14,325 nt of DNA, from NCBI GenBank assembly GCA_021813065.1, contig JAKALZ010000012.1:1-14325 (forward strand), read 5' to 3'. Positions 6,757 through 14,325 of this stretch are shown here, in pieces. The stretch comes from a bacterium. GTDB taxonomy: Bacteria > Spirochaetota > Spirochaetia > Treponematales > Rectinemataceae. The first letter of the stretch is position 1; every line of letters begins with the position of its first letter. The translations under genes were made by a program, and so were the position numbers. The notes under the pieces were generated by a model. That model searched no databases and was not told where the DNA came from. It was given only the letters and a program-made list of their open reading frames with translations.

Positions 6757-7347
6757 ATGATGATACTTGGGCTCACCGGCGGCTACTGCGCCGGAAAAAA
6801 CGAAGTCGCGGCGCTCCTCGAGGAGCGGGGGTGGCGCGTCTGTGATGTCGACAAGCTGGGCCACAGGGCACTCGCGGAATCGATCAACGCGCTGACAATG
6901 GCGTTTGGCGCTTCAATCGTCGTGAGCGATGGGAGCATTGACCGCGCGAGGCTCGCAAAGATCGTCTTCGCTGATTCAGCGCGGCTCAAAAAACTAGAAT
7001 CTATCGTGCATCCCGCCATGTACGCGCTCCTCGACCGCGAGATAGAGATTGCCGCGCGGCAAGGAGTGACCAGATTCTGTATCAACGCCGCGCTCCTCTA
7101 TCGATTCCCGCAGATTCGTGTCTGTCGCGCGGTGATAGAAGTCCGCGCCCCCCTCTACTTGAGGCTTGCGCGCGCACAATCTCGAGACCACGTTTCAGGA
7201 ACCGAAGCGCTGGAGAGAATCGCGAGCCAGCGCGAATTCTGGAATATGCGGCCTTCCGGTATTCCAATCTCAATGCTTTGGAACACCGGTTCTCAAGGGG
7301 CACTTCGCGCGCGTCTCCTCGCGCTTCTCGCTGAGATTGAAGACTGA
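6757..7347 (+). CDS. coaE: Dephospho-CoA kinase, divergent P-loop
   Basis: CoaE phosphorylates the 3'-hydroxyl of dephospho-CoA with ATP, the last step of coenzyme A synthesis. The 196-residue protein has the expected size. Family features are the N-terminal GLTGGYCAGKN (5-15), VCDVDKLGHRAL (28-39), LKKLESIVHPAMYALL, the RLARAQSRDH arginines, IASQ and the C-terminal WNTGSQGALRARL. Two departures from the consensus stand out. The Walker A lysine K14 is followed by Asn rather than Ser/Thr, and the usual PLLFE-type motif reads AALLYRF. I recall a similar CAGKN loop in spirochaete CoaE proteins but cannot verify it. The start is ATG at 6757 with GGAGGGG 9 bases upstream (a second ATG follows directly). 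It lies 17 bases after polA, probably in the same operon. Confidence 0.88.
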   Translation: MMILGLTGGYCAGKNEVAALLEERGWRVCDVDKLGHRALAESINALTMAFGASIVVSDGSIDRARLAKIVFADSARLKKLESIVHPAMYALLDREIEIAARQGVTRFCINAALLYRFPQIRVCRAVIEVRAPLYLRLARAQSRDHVSGTEALERIASQREFWNMRPSGIPISMLWNTGSQGALRARLLALLAEIED

Positions 7348-7427
7348 GCGGCGGCACTCCATCTTCCGCGCTCCAGCGCTTTACGGATGGGCGCAACCTG
7401 CCGATAAGAGATTGTAGGGGTTCACAC

Positions 7428-8252
7428 ATGTCAGATCGTTCAAAAAAGATACTTTGGATCGCGGTCGCGGTGAGCGGCTTTGCCCTCGTCGTGTTCCTCA
7501 TGGCCTTCATCCTGTTTCCTCCCAGCGCAATAGCAGCCTCGAAACCTTTCGATCTGACAGGTCGTTCACCAGGCAAAACCCAATCCGCGAACGATTTTTC
7601 CGCCTTTCCCAGCATCGTCGTGCAATCTTCGGGAAGCGATGGGCACGCGCAGGGCTCGGACGGACAGAGCTCAGACAACTCCGTGGTTGTCTTGCCCGCG
7701 CCGTCGGCTCCCTCGACAAGTCAGAGCGTAGCACCCTCATCGAGCGGTTCCGCGCCCCTCGCGCCTACGGCATCCACATCGCAAACAGCGCCATCCACGC
7801 CCTCGGCAACGACGAGCAAACCGGCGACCACGAAGCCCACGGCAAGCGCGCCCGCGCCAATAAGCGCCTCACCCACATCTTCAACTTCCTCGCCAGCGCC
7901 AGCTCCCAAAACAACTAGCGCGAAAACCCCAGCCGCTTCGCCCGCGCCCGCTCCTGCCCCCGCGCCCGTGGCGACCACACCGAGCGCCGCTACGAAGGCT
8001 TCCTCCAGTTCGAGCGCCGAGTACTGGATTCAGGTCGGAAGCTTTTCCGAAAAAGCCACCGCCGACAAACTTCGGAGCGAATTTGAAAGCAGGGGCATGA
8101 CGGCCATCATCGCGACAAAAACCATCGGCACCCGCAACTATTATCAAGTGAAGGTTGGCCCCTACGCGAGCTCAAACGACGCCAAAAAGTGGATTGGAAC
8201 GGTGAAATCCGTTCCGGGGTCGAGCCAGGACGCGTTCATTACCACGCGTTGA
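7428..8252 (+). CDS. Membrane-anchored SPOR-domain protein
   Basis: This is a 274-residue envelope protein. A short basic N-terminus (SDRSKK) precedes one transmembrane helix (about 8-30), which predicts a cytoplasmic N-terminus and a periplasmic body. Residues about 85-196 are a low-complexity Pro/Ala/Ser/Thr linker with a PAPAPAP run. The C-terminal domain (about 198-272), beginning EYWIQVGSFSEKATADKLRSE and containing YYQVKVGPYAS, is a typical SPOR domain. SPOR domains bind denuded septal peptidoglycan, so a role in cell division or wall remodelling is likely; the specific protein (FtsN-, DedD- or DamX-like) cannot be assigned. The ATG has AGGGG upstream at a spacing of 7. It lies 80 bases after coaE with no clear promoter between them. 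Confidence 0.9.
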   Translation: MSDRSKKILWIAVAVSGFALVVFLMAFILFPPSAIAASKPFDLTGRSPGKTQSANDFSAFPSIVVQSSGSDGHAQGSDGQSSDNSVVVLPAPSAPSTSQSVAPSSSGSAPLAPTASTSQTAPSTPSATTSKPATTKPTASAPAPISASPTSSTSSPAPAPKTTSAKTPAASPAPAPAPAPVATTPSAATKASSSSSAEYWIQVGSFSEKATADKLRSEFESRGMTAIIATKTIGTRNYYQVKVGPYASSNDAKKWIGTVKSVPGSSQDAFITTR

Positions 8253-8283
8253 CGGCAGCCCCTCATCGTGCGAAAGTGGTGAC

Positions 8284-10008
8284 ATGCTGAGAGACAATAT
8301 CGACGCGGCGATCGGCAAAGTACCCTGCGATATCAACTATACCCACTGCATGGTCGTCGATGTGCTTTCGGGAAGGCTCCTCGAAAATTCCATAGTATCC
8401 GTCAAGAATGGTTTTATAGTGGGAGTCAACGATGGGCTCGCCGCGAAGGAAACGATCGATCTCGACGGAATGATGCTCGCGCCAGGTCTCATCGACGCGC
8501 ATGTCCACATCGAGTCTTCGCTCCTCACTCCCGCTGAGTACGCGCGGGTTGTGGTACCGCGCGGCACGACAACCATTGTGGCCGACCCCCACGAGATCGC
8601 GAATGTGATGGGCTACGACGGCATGCGCTACATGTTGAACGTGTCGCAAAACATCCCGCTCGATGTGTACTTCATGGTTCCCTCGTGCGTGCCCGCGACC
8701 GACTTCGACTCGGCGGGGGCGGCGCTCTACGCTTCGGACATGCACCAATTCCTTCAAGAACAGCGGATTCTCGGTCTCGGAGAGGTAATGAACTATCCAG
8801 GAGTGCTCGCGCAGAACCCGCAGCTCATGGATAAAATCGCGCTTTTCCGCTCTTCGGGCAGGCCGATCGACGGTCACTCCCCCGGACTTCGAGGGGCGAA
8901 GCTTTCGGCATACATCGCCGCCGGCATTGGCTCGGACCACGAGTGCACGAGCGCCGACGAAGCCCTCGAAAAGGTTGGCAAGGGCATGTACATCATGCTG
9001 AGGGAGGGCTCTACCGCGAAGGATCTCCGCGCCCTCATGCCCGCAGTGCGTCGGGAGAACGCTTCGCGCTTCATGCTCTGCTCGGACGACCGGCACTGCA
9101 ACGACCTCCGTGACGAGGGCCATATCGACTTCTCTCTGGGGCTTATGCTAAAGGCGGGAATCGACCCTATCGACGCGATCCGCGTGGCATCCAGCAATGC
9201 CGCGCGCTGGTTCGGCATACCCTCACAGGGCGCCATAGCGCCGGGATACAAAGCCGACTTTATCGCCTTCCCCTCATTCGAGCGCTTCGCGGTAAAGGTG
9301 GTTATAAAGGGAGGAACGATCGTTGCGCGGGATGGCGCGCTGATAGAGCAATTCCCCGCTCCGCGCACGCCGATCCGCGACTCCGTAAACATTAAATGGC
9401 TCACCAAGGACGACTTCTCGATCCCCGACAAGGGCACGCCCGTGCGCGTCATCGAAGTGCGGCACGAGTCGCTTCTCACGGGACACGGCATCGCGCGCAT
9501 GCCCTCGGAGCGCGGGCTCCTGCTCTCCGATCCCGACCGCGACATCCTCAAAGTGTTCGTGATCGAGCGGCACGCGGGCACAGGGAGCATCGGCAAGGGA
9601 TTCATCAAGGGCCTCGGCCTCACGCGGGGAGCGATCGGCAGCACGATAAGCCACGATTCCCACAACATGATCATCGCGGGCGCCGACGACAACTCGATCT
9701 TCAAGGCGGCGCGCCACCTCAACAAGATAAAGGGCGGCCTCGTGTTTGCCCTCGACGATAGAATTCTGCTCGACTTGCCGCTTCCCGTCGCGGGGCTTAT
9801 GAGCGACCGCGAGGCTGATTTTGTGATCGAGCGGCTGAGCGCCTTCGAAGAGCTCTTCCGCGAAGAGGGGCTCACCGCCACCAGCCCCCTCATGACGCTC
9901 TCGTTCATGGCGCTTCCCGTCATCCCCAGCCTCAAGATCACCGATCGCGGCCTTGTGGACGTCGACAATTTCAGAAAAATATCGCTCTATGTCGAAGAAG
10001 AGACCTGA
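8284..10008 (+). CDS. ade: Adenine deaminase
   Basis: The 574-residue enzyme belongs to the metal-dependent adenine deaminases of the amidohydrolase superfamily (AdeC/YicP type), which convert adenine to hypoxanthine and ammonia in the cytoplasm. Motifs in order: LAPGLIDAHVHIESS with H73 and H75, VADPHEIANV (99-108), LGLGEVMN with E167, DGHSPGL with H198, SDHECTS with H219, YIMLREGS, and CSDDRH (266-271) with the catalytic aspartate region. A C-terminal family domain follows, with GKGFIKGLGLTRGAI and SHDSHNMIIAGAD. Length and every signature match the family. The ATG at 8284 has only a weak purine run upstream. It begins 31 bases after the SPOR gene with no clear terminator between, so some read-through is possible. 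It supplies hypoxanthine for the xanthine dehydrogenase encoded next. Confidence 0.97.
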   Translation: MLRDNIDAAIGKVPCDINYTHCMVVDVLSGRLLENSIVSVKNGFIVGVNDGLAAKETIDLDGMMLAPGLIDAHVHIESSLLTPAEYARVVVPRGTTTIVADPHEIANVMGYDGMRYMLNVSQNIPLDVYFMVPSCVPATDFDSAGAALYASDMHQFLQEQRILGLGEVMNYPGVLAQNPQLMDKIALFRSSGRPIDGHSPGLRGAKLSAYIAAGIGSDHECTSADEALEKVGKGMYIMLREGSTAKDLRALMPAVRRENASRFMLCSDDRHCNDLRDEGHIDFSLGLMLKAGIDPIDAIRVASSNAARWFGIPSQGAIAPGYKADFIAFPSFERFAVKVVIKGGTIVARDGALIEQFPAPRTPIRDSVNIKWLTKDDFSIPDKGTPVRVIEVRHESLLTGHGIARMPSERGLLLSDPDRDILKVFVIERHAGTGSIGKGFIKGLGLTRGAIGSTISHDSHNMIIAGADDNSIFKAARHLNKIKGGLVFALDDRILLDLPLPVAGLMSDREADFVIERLSAFEELFREEGLTATSPLMTLSFMALPVIPSLKITDRGLVDVDNFRKISLYVEEET

Positions 10009-10035
10009 AGTCGATTCCAAAGCGTCCCCCATAGA

Positions 10036-10064
10036 ATTCCCTTCCTCAAATTTCGTGCTATACT
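10036..10064 (+). promoter_or_regulatory. Candidate extended -10 promoter for the xanthine dehydrogenase operon
   Basis: TATACT at 10059-10064 is preceded by TGC, giving the extended -10 form TGnTATACT. The -35 region (around 10036-10042, TTCC) is poor, as often tolerated with an extended -10. It lies 20 bases before the xdhA ATG, so the leader would be very short and would include the AGGAG at 10074-10078. Inference from consensus. Confidence 0.5.
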
Positions 10065-10084
10065 CTTGAGGTTAGGAGTGAAAC

Positions 10085-11608
10085 ATGCCTTCAGTGCATA
10101 TAAAAGTGAACGGCTCGTGGAGGACGCTCAACTCGTCGGAAGGGACACCTGTCCTCGATGTCCTCCGAGGCGAGCTGGGGCTCCACTCAACCAAAGAAGG
10201 ATGCCGGGAAGGCGACTGCGGGGCGTGCGCAGTGCTTGTCGGCGAACGGATGGGCGACACGGTGCGCTATCGCGCCATGCCCTCGTGCCTCCTCGCCACC
10301 GGTGAGCTGCGCGAAAAACACCTGCTCTCGCTCGAAGGGCTAGTTGAAGGTGCCGATGGGGGTCTGACCCCTGTCATGCGGGCTTTTCTTGAAGAAAACG
10401 CGAGCCAGTGCGGCTTCTGCACCCCCGGATTCATCATCGCCCTCACGTCGTGGCTCGCCGAGCCGCGCATACCCGATTTGGCGGGCGCGCTCCGCGCGGT
10501 CGACGGTAATCTCTGCCGCTGCACGGGCTACGCGGCGATACGAAGAGCCGCGGCGCGGCTCGCAAAGGAATTCGCGCGGCTTCCGCTCGATCCACGGGAA
10601 CGATTGCGCGCTCTTGTCGATGCGCACGTGCTGCCGCGATCGGTGGCGGAATATGGTGACGCATCGATCGATGCTGGCGCCGCTTCGGGCAGCGGGGCTG
10701 ATGTGAGCGGCGAGGCTGCGACAGGCGGCGCGTTTATCGTTGGCGGCGGCACTGACTTCTATGTGCGAAACCCTGAGCCCGAAGAAGGGTTCGCGCCGTT
10801 TATCACAAGGATGGCGCCGGAGTTTTCGAGAATCCGGGAGAAGTCCGAGGGCGGCCAGGCCTGGCTCGATATCGGCGCGGCGGTATCGGTGAGCGATTTC
10901 TTCGCCTCGCCCGAGGTTCAGCGCGCGGTTCCAGGGATCGAGCGCTTCGAGACTACCTTCGCGAGCACGCTCATCCGAAACCTCGCGACTGTCGGCGGGA
11001 ATATTGTTAACGCCTCGCCTGTGGCCGACATCACCTCGATGCTCCTCGCGCTCCGCGCGCGCCTCGCGATCGTCCAGCGGGGCCACGCCTTGCCTGGCAC
11101 CGCGCTCGAACGTGCGCCTTCGCGCATCGTTCCTCTGGAAAACTTCTTTCTCGGCTATAAAAAGCTCGATTTGAAGCCAGGAGAAGTGCTCGCGGGCATC
11201 CGCATACCGCTCGGTGGAGAAGCCGAAACGGCGCGCCGCTTCTCTTTTGAGAAAGCGAGCAAGCGCAAGAACCTCGATATCGCCGCGGTGAATACCGCGA
11301 TCTCATTCCGTTTGGCCGAGGGCCGCTTCATCGATGTCGGCGTGAGCCTCGGAGGAGTCGCGCCCGTACCCATGCTCTGCCTACTAGCCATGCAGGCGCT
11401 CGAGGGCCAGATCTGCGATCCATCGAACGCGCGCCGTCTCGCGGAACTCGCGCGCGAGGCTGCCCGAGCGGCGCGCGACGCCGTAGACCCAATCGGTGAT
11501 GTGCGCGGTTCCGCGGAGTACCGGCGGCGGATGGTCCATCAGCTCATGCTGGCTCACTTTGTCAGACTCTTCGAGAGTTCAGGCATCGCTGAGGAGCTCT
11601 TCCCATGA
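10085..11608 (+). CDS. xdhA: Xanthine dehydrogenase small subunit: two [2Fe-2S] clusters plus FAD domain
   Basis: The 507-residue subunit combines electron-transfer modules that are separate proteins in many bacteria, as in Rhodobacter-type XdhA. Residues 1-85 are a ferredoxin-like domain with cluster ligands C40, C45, C48 and C68 (EGCREGDCGAC). Residues about 86-160 form the helical cluster domain with C109, C112, C144 and C146 (QCGFCTPG, LCRCTGY). After a Gly/Ala/Ser-rich linker (about 190-216) the FAD domain follows, with FIVGGGTDFYV (217-227) and IRNLATVGGNIVNASP (297-312), and a CO-dehydrogenase flavoprotein C-terminal domain to the end. It passes electrons from the Mo site to NAD+ or another acceptor. 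AGGAG lies 6 bases before the ATG. Its TGA overlaps the next ATG. All eight cysteines are present. Confidence 0.95.
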   Translation: MPSVHIKVNGSWRTLNSSEGTPVLDVLRGELGLHSTKEGCREGDCGACAVLVGERMGDTVRYRAMPSCLLATGELREKHLLSLEGLVEGADGGLTPVMRAFLEENASQCGFCTPGFIIALTSWLAEPRIPDLAGALRAVDGNLCRCTGYAAIRRAAARLAKEFARLPLDPRERLRALVDAHVLPRSVAEYGDASIDAGAASGSGADVSGEAATGGAFIVGGGTDFYVRNPEPEEGFAPFITRMAPEFSRIREKSEGGQAWLDIGAAVSVSDFFASPEVQRAVPGIERFETTFASTLIRNLATVGGNIVNASPVADITSMLLALRARLAIVQRGHALPGTALERAPSRIVPLENFFLGYKKLDLKPGEVLAGIRIPLGGEAETARRFSFEKASKRKNLDIAAVNTAISFRLAEGRFIDVGVSLGGVAPVPMLCLLAMQALEGQICDPSNARRLAELAREAARAARDAVDPIGDVRGSAEYRRRMVHQLMLAHFVRLFESSGIAEELFP

Positions 11609-13971
11609 ACACACAGCACTACGCGCTCACCGCGCAAGATTCGACGCTCATTTCCGAGTCGCTTCCCAATGTCCTCGGAACGACGCAGTACATCGACGAT
11701 CTCCCGAGACCGGCTGGTTGCCTCCAGGCCGCGGTTCGGCTCTCCGATTCAGCCCATGCCGCGATCAAGGCGATCCGCACAAACAAGGCCGAAGCCCTCG
11801 ACCCCTCTGTCCGCGTCATTCTCGCGAAGGATATACCAGGCACGAACCAGATTGGCTTCAACAAGCCTGACGAACCGCTGCTGCCTGAAGTCGAGTGGGA
11901 GTACTGGGGCCAGCCAATCGCCCTTGTCATCGCTTCCTCGCGGGCGCTCGCGCGCCGGGCGGCGGCCCTCATCGAGATCGATAGCGACGCGCTCCCCGTG
12001 GTCACCGACCCGCGCGAAGCCGCCGCGAAGGGAGACTTCATCCTTCCACCACGCACCATCGCACGAGGCGACGCTTCCGCGGCATTCGCGCGATGCGCCT
12101 TTGTCGCTGAGGGCCGCGCCGATTCGGCCGGCCAGGAACACGTGTACCTCGAAACGCAGGGCGCGCTCGCGCAGGTGATCGACGGCCGAAGGGTGCACGT
12201 GATCTCGGGCACCCAGGGCCCCACAGGCGTTCAGCGGGCGATCGCTCAGGTGCTGGGCGTGCCCATGAACATGGTCGAAGTTGAAGCGCGGCGCCTGGGT
12301 GGCGCCTTTGGCGGCAAGGAAGACCAGGCGACGAGCTGGGCGTGCTTGACCGCGGTCGCGTCGTGGCTGACGGGAAAACCGGTGGAGCTCTACCTCAATC
12401 GCAAGGACGACATGCGCGCGACGGGCAAGCGCCACCCCTATTCCACCGATTTCCGCATCGGGGCGGACCGCGAGGGCACACTCATTGCCTTCGAGGCCGA
12501 CTACTACCAGAATTCAGGGTCCACCTGCGATCTTTCGCCCGCCATTCTGGCTCGAACCGTGCTCCACTCGACGGGCGCCTACCAGATCCCGAACGTGCGG
12601 GTTACCGGCTACATGTGCCACACGAACCTGCCTTCATTTACCGCGTTCCGAGGATTCGGCGGACCGCAGGCCTTCTTTGTGATCGAGGCGGCCATGGACG
12701 CGCTCGCGCAGAAAATGGGAATCGACCCCACCGAACTCAAGCGCCGTAACCTCTTCCGCGAGGGCGACGAAACCTACTATGGCATGAAACTCGAGCGAGT
12801 GCGCGCCCTTGAATCCGTGGATCGTCTTCTCGAGAAAGCAGACTACCCTGCGCTAAAATCGCGCATTGCCGCGTTCAATGCCACGCATAGGCTTCAGAAG
12901 AAAGGAATCGGCTTCATACCCGTGGCCTTCGGCATCAGCTTCACGCAGCTGAAGATGAACGAGGCCGGCGCGCTCGTGCACATCTACGGCGACGGATCGG
13001 TCCAGGTCTCCACCGGCGTCATTGAGATGGGGCAGCAGGTATCGCGGAAAATAGCGCTTGTGGTCGCGAAGACCTTGGGCGTGCCCGTAAGCCTAGTCAC
13101 CGTGCAACGGACCACTACCATCACGGTGGCGAACACCGTGCCCACCGCCGCGAGCACCGGCGCCGACCTCAACGGCATGGCCGCGAAAGTCGCCTGCGAA
13201 GAGCTGCGCGCCCGCCTCGTGCGGAGGGCTTCCGAACTCCTTGGAAGTCGCGACGATGAGATTGACATCCGCGACAGCGCTCTTTTTCTCAAGGGCAAAA
13301 AAACCGACCTCTCGTGGAAAAAGCTCGTCGAGGAGATGCTCTCGGCGCGGCGCGACTTGTCGGCGCATGGGTACTACGCGACGCCCTTCCTCGAATACGA
13401 TATGAAGACCGAGCGCGGTCGGCCCTTCGCCTACCATGTGTACGGCGCCGCTCTCGTCGAAGCGACCGTCGATCTTCTGAGAGGGACTTATGTCCTCGAT
13501 CGGGCCACCATGGTGCACGACATCGGCGAAAGCATCGATCTGCCGGCCGACCGCGGTCAAGTCGAAGGCGCGCTCGCGCAGGGGCTCGGATGGGCGCTCC
13601 TTGAGGATTTGCGTTTTGGTGCCGATGGAAAACCTCTTTCGGATACGCTTTCCACCTATAAAGTCCCCGACGTGACCTTTATGCCGCCGGACATCGATAT
13701 CGAGTTTCTCCCCCCGATCGAGAATCCCTCGACGCCCTACAACTCAAAGGCCGTAGGCGAGCCACCACTCCAGTATGGCATCGCGGGATACTTCGCGGTG
13801 CTCGACGCGGTGCGCGCATCGAAAGGCGAAGCGCTGGCGTACTACGATCTCCCGTTCATTCCCGAGAAAATATCAGCGATTCTCGCGGAAACACCGCGCG
13901 AATCGCGCAATGGTGTTCAAGGAAACGCGCGATCGCCAACCCCGAAAGCTGCCCCAAGGGGCGCACATTAA
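11605..13971 (+). CDS. xdhB: Xanthine dehydrogenase molybdopterin-binding large subunit
   Basis: This is the 788-residue catalytic subunit of the xanthine oxidase family, which hydroxylates hypoxanthine to xanthine and xanthine to urate. Counterparts of bovine active-site residues are visible: Q204 (GTQGP), E239 (GGAFGGKED), R349 (AFRGFGGPQ), F446-T447 (FGISFT) and the base E719 (KAVGEPPL). Having both the E802- and R880-type residues argues for a purine substrate rather than an aldehyde. The bovine Phe914 position appears to be Tyr (DETYYGMKL, 391-392), and EMGQG reads EMGQQ (475-478). A basic, low-complexity tail ends the protein. The ATG overlaps the xdhA stop (ATGA), with GAGGAG 8 bases upstream. 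No XdhC-type cofactor-insertion chaperone is in the window. Confidence 0.95.
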   Translation: MNTQHYALTAQDSTLISESLPNVLGTTQYIDDLPRPAGCLQAAVRLSDSAHAAIKAIRTNKAEALDPSVRVILAKDIPGTNQIGFNKPDEPLLPEVEWEYWGQPIALVIASSRALARRAAALIEIDSDALPVVTDPREAAAKGDFILPPRTIARGDASAAFARCAFVAEGRADSAGQEHVYLETQGALAQVIDGRRVHVISGTQGPTGVQRAIAQVLGVPMNMVEVEARRLGGAFGGKEDQATSWACLTAVASWLTGKPVELYLNRKDDMRATGKRHPYSTDFRIGADREGTLIAFEADYYQNSGSTCDLSPAILARTVLHSTGAYQIPNVRVTGYMCHTNLPSFTAFRGFGGPQAFFVIEAAMDALAQKMGIDPTELKRRNLFREGDETYYGMKLERVRALESVDRLLEKADYPALKSRIAAFNATHRLQKKGIGFIPVAFGISFTQLKMNEAGALVHIYGDGSVQVSTGVIEMGQQVSRKIALVVAKTLGVPVSLVTVQRTTTITVANTVPTAASTGADLNGMAAKVACEELRARLVRRASELLGSRDDEIDIRDSALFLKGKKTDLSWKKLVEEMLSARRDLSAHGYYATPFLEYDMKTERGRPFAYHVYGAALVEATVDLLRGTYVLDRATMVHDIGESIDLPADRGQVEGALAQGLGWALLEDLRFGADGKPLSDTLSTYKVPDVTFMPPDIDIEFLPPIENPSTPYNSKAVGEPPLQYGIAGYFAVLDAVRASKGEALAYYDLPFIPEKISAILAETPRESRNGVQGNARSPTPKAAPRGAH

Positions 13972-14005
13972 CATTTTGACATAGAAGACGCGAGAGGAAT
14001 TCATT

Positions 14006-14325
14006 ATGTTACTGCGAAATGTTGCCGCGGCGCTCCCTGGAGAGCGCGATTTTCGACGTGTCGATATCAGTATTAAAAACGGCAAGATCGAGACAATCCG
14101 AGAAGCGGGCGCGGCAGAGCCGGCGACGCCGGCGGATGAGGTTCTGGATGGTCAGGGGCTCATGGCGTTTCCAGGAGCGATCGATCCTCATGTTCACTTC
14201 GATGAGCCAGGCTTTACGCACCGCGAGGATTTTTATCACGGCAGCGCCGAGGCGGCTCGAGGCGGCGTGACCACCGTCATCGATATGCCCTGCACCTCTT
14301 TGCCGCCGGTGACCTCCGCGAAGGC
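14006..14325 (+). CDS. Cyclic amidohydrolase (allantoinase/dihydroorotase/dihydropyrimidinase type), N-terminal part, truncated by window edge
   Basis: The first 106 residues are visible before the window ends. A small beta-sandwich N-terminus (LLRNVAAALPG, ISIKNGKIETI) leads into AFPGAIDPHVHFDEPGFTHR (54-73), with the metal-binding HxH at H62 and H64. EAARGGVTTVIDMPCTSLPP (82-101) follows, the usual strand/loop of the allantoinase-dihydroorotase group. Such enzymes hydrolyse cyclic amide or ureide rings. The carboxylated lysine, the later histidines and the substrate loops lie outside the window, so the substrate is undecided. The ATG is preceded by AGAGGA at a spacing of 7 bases. It starts 34 bases after xdhB in the same direction, so a purine-ring product (allantoin or a xanthine-derived ring) is a reasonable candidate substrate, but that is inference. 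Confidence 0.88.
   Translation, partial: MLLRNVAAALPGERDFRRVDISIKNGKIETIREAGAAEPATPADEVLDGQGLMAFPGAIDPHVHFDEPGFTHREDFYHGSAEAARGGVTTVIDMPCTSLPPVTSAK

Noticed and set aside
7454..7918. Alternative 154-codon plus-strand frame within the SPOR gene
   Set aside because: The frame actually used gives a transmembrane helix and a SPOR domain; the alternative comes from the repetitive GC-rich linker.
8263..9968. Long minus-strand open frames opposite the adenine deaminase gene
   Set aside because: Both are antisense to a gene with complete motifs and look compositionally like frame shadows.
13951..13962. GCCCC-AA-GGGGC inverted repeat near the end of xdhB
   Set aside because: The two-base loop is too small for a stable hairpin, it lies inside the coding region, and no T-run follows directly.
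13976..13981. Perfect TTGACA -35 box before the amidohydrolase gene
   Set aside because: No acceptable -10 lies 16-18 bases downstream before the start codon (only ATTCAT), so a promoter here is not supported; the gene is probably read from the xdhAB transcript.
1..14325. tRNA/rRNA genes, CRISPR arrays, insertion sequences, phage or defence genes, riboswitches
   Set aside because: Reading the whole window by eye gave no cloverleaf, direct-repeat array, transposase or terminal-repeat signal; the intergenic spaces are too short for most of these.

Overview
The window is GC-rich (about 60% judged by eye), densely packed chromosomal DNA from a bacterium. It carries eleven protein genes, two of them cut by the window edges. 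No RNA gene, mobile element, CRISPR array or prophage signal was seen. The most likely source is a spirochaete (Treponema/Spirochaeta/Rectinema-like). This rests on recalled similarity of the unusual CoaE P-loop (CAGKN), the PolA N-terminus (ILDVYAFIYRSYFAF) and the J-domain/PolA/CoaE/SPOR arrangement; it is a moderate-confidence inference, not a database result.

Layout. Positions 1-3369 are on the minus strand. A probable pseudouridine kinase (psuK, TTG start at 3369) overlaps pseudouridine-5'-phosphate glycosidase (psuG) by an ATGA. After a 169-base gap with an AT-rich patch and a promoter come a fumarylacetoacetate-hydrolase-family enzyme and, 12 bases later, the N-terminal part of an AEC-family membrane transporter that runs off the left edge. 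A short divergent control region (about 3370-3437) holding a perfect 6-3-6 palindrome separates this strand from everything to the right, which is on the plus strand.

Positions 3438-8252 look like housekeeping genes: a small C-terminal J-domain protein whose stop overlaps the polA start (TGATG), full-length DNA polymerase I with apparently intact 5'-nuclease, proofreading and polymerase sites, a divergent dephospho-CoA kinase, and a single-pass membrane protein with a long Pro/Ala/Ser/Thr linker and a C-terminal SPOR domain.

Positions 8284-14325 form a purine-base catabolic block: adenine deaminase, a two-subunit xanthine dehydrogenase (a 2Fe-2S plus FAD subunit and a molybdopterin subunit, ATGA-coupled), and the start of a cyclic amidohydrolase of the allantoinase/dihydroorotase type that continues past the right edge. 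In order they would convert adenine to hypoxanthine, hypoxanthine to xanthine/urate, and then open a cyclic amide or ureide ring. With psuKG at the left, the window combines recycling or catabolism of a modified RNA nucleoside with purine breakdown. Every family here is known. The most interesting open points are what the amidohydrolase does with the XDH product, the modified P-loop in CoaE, and the FAH-AEC pair.
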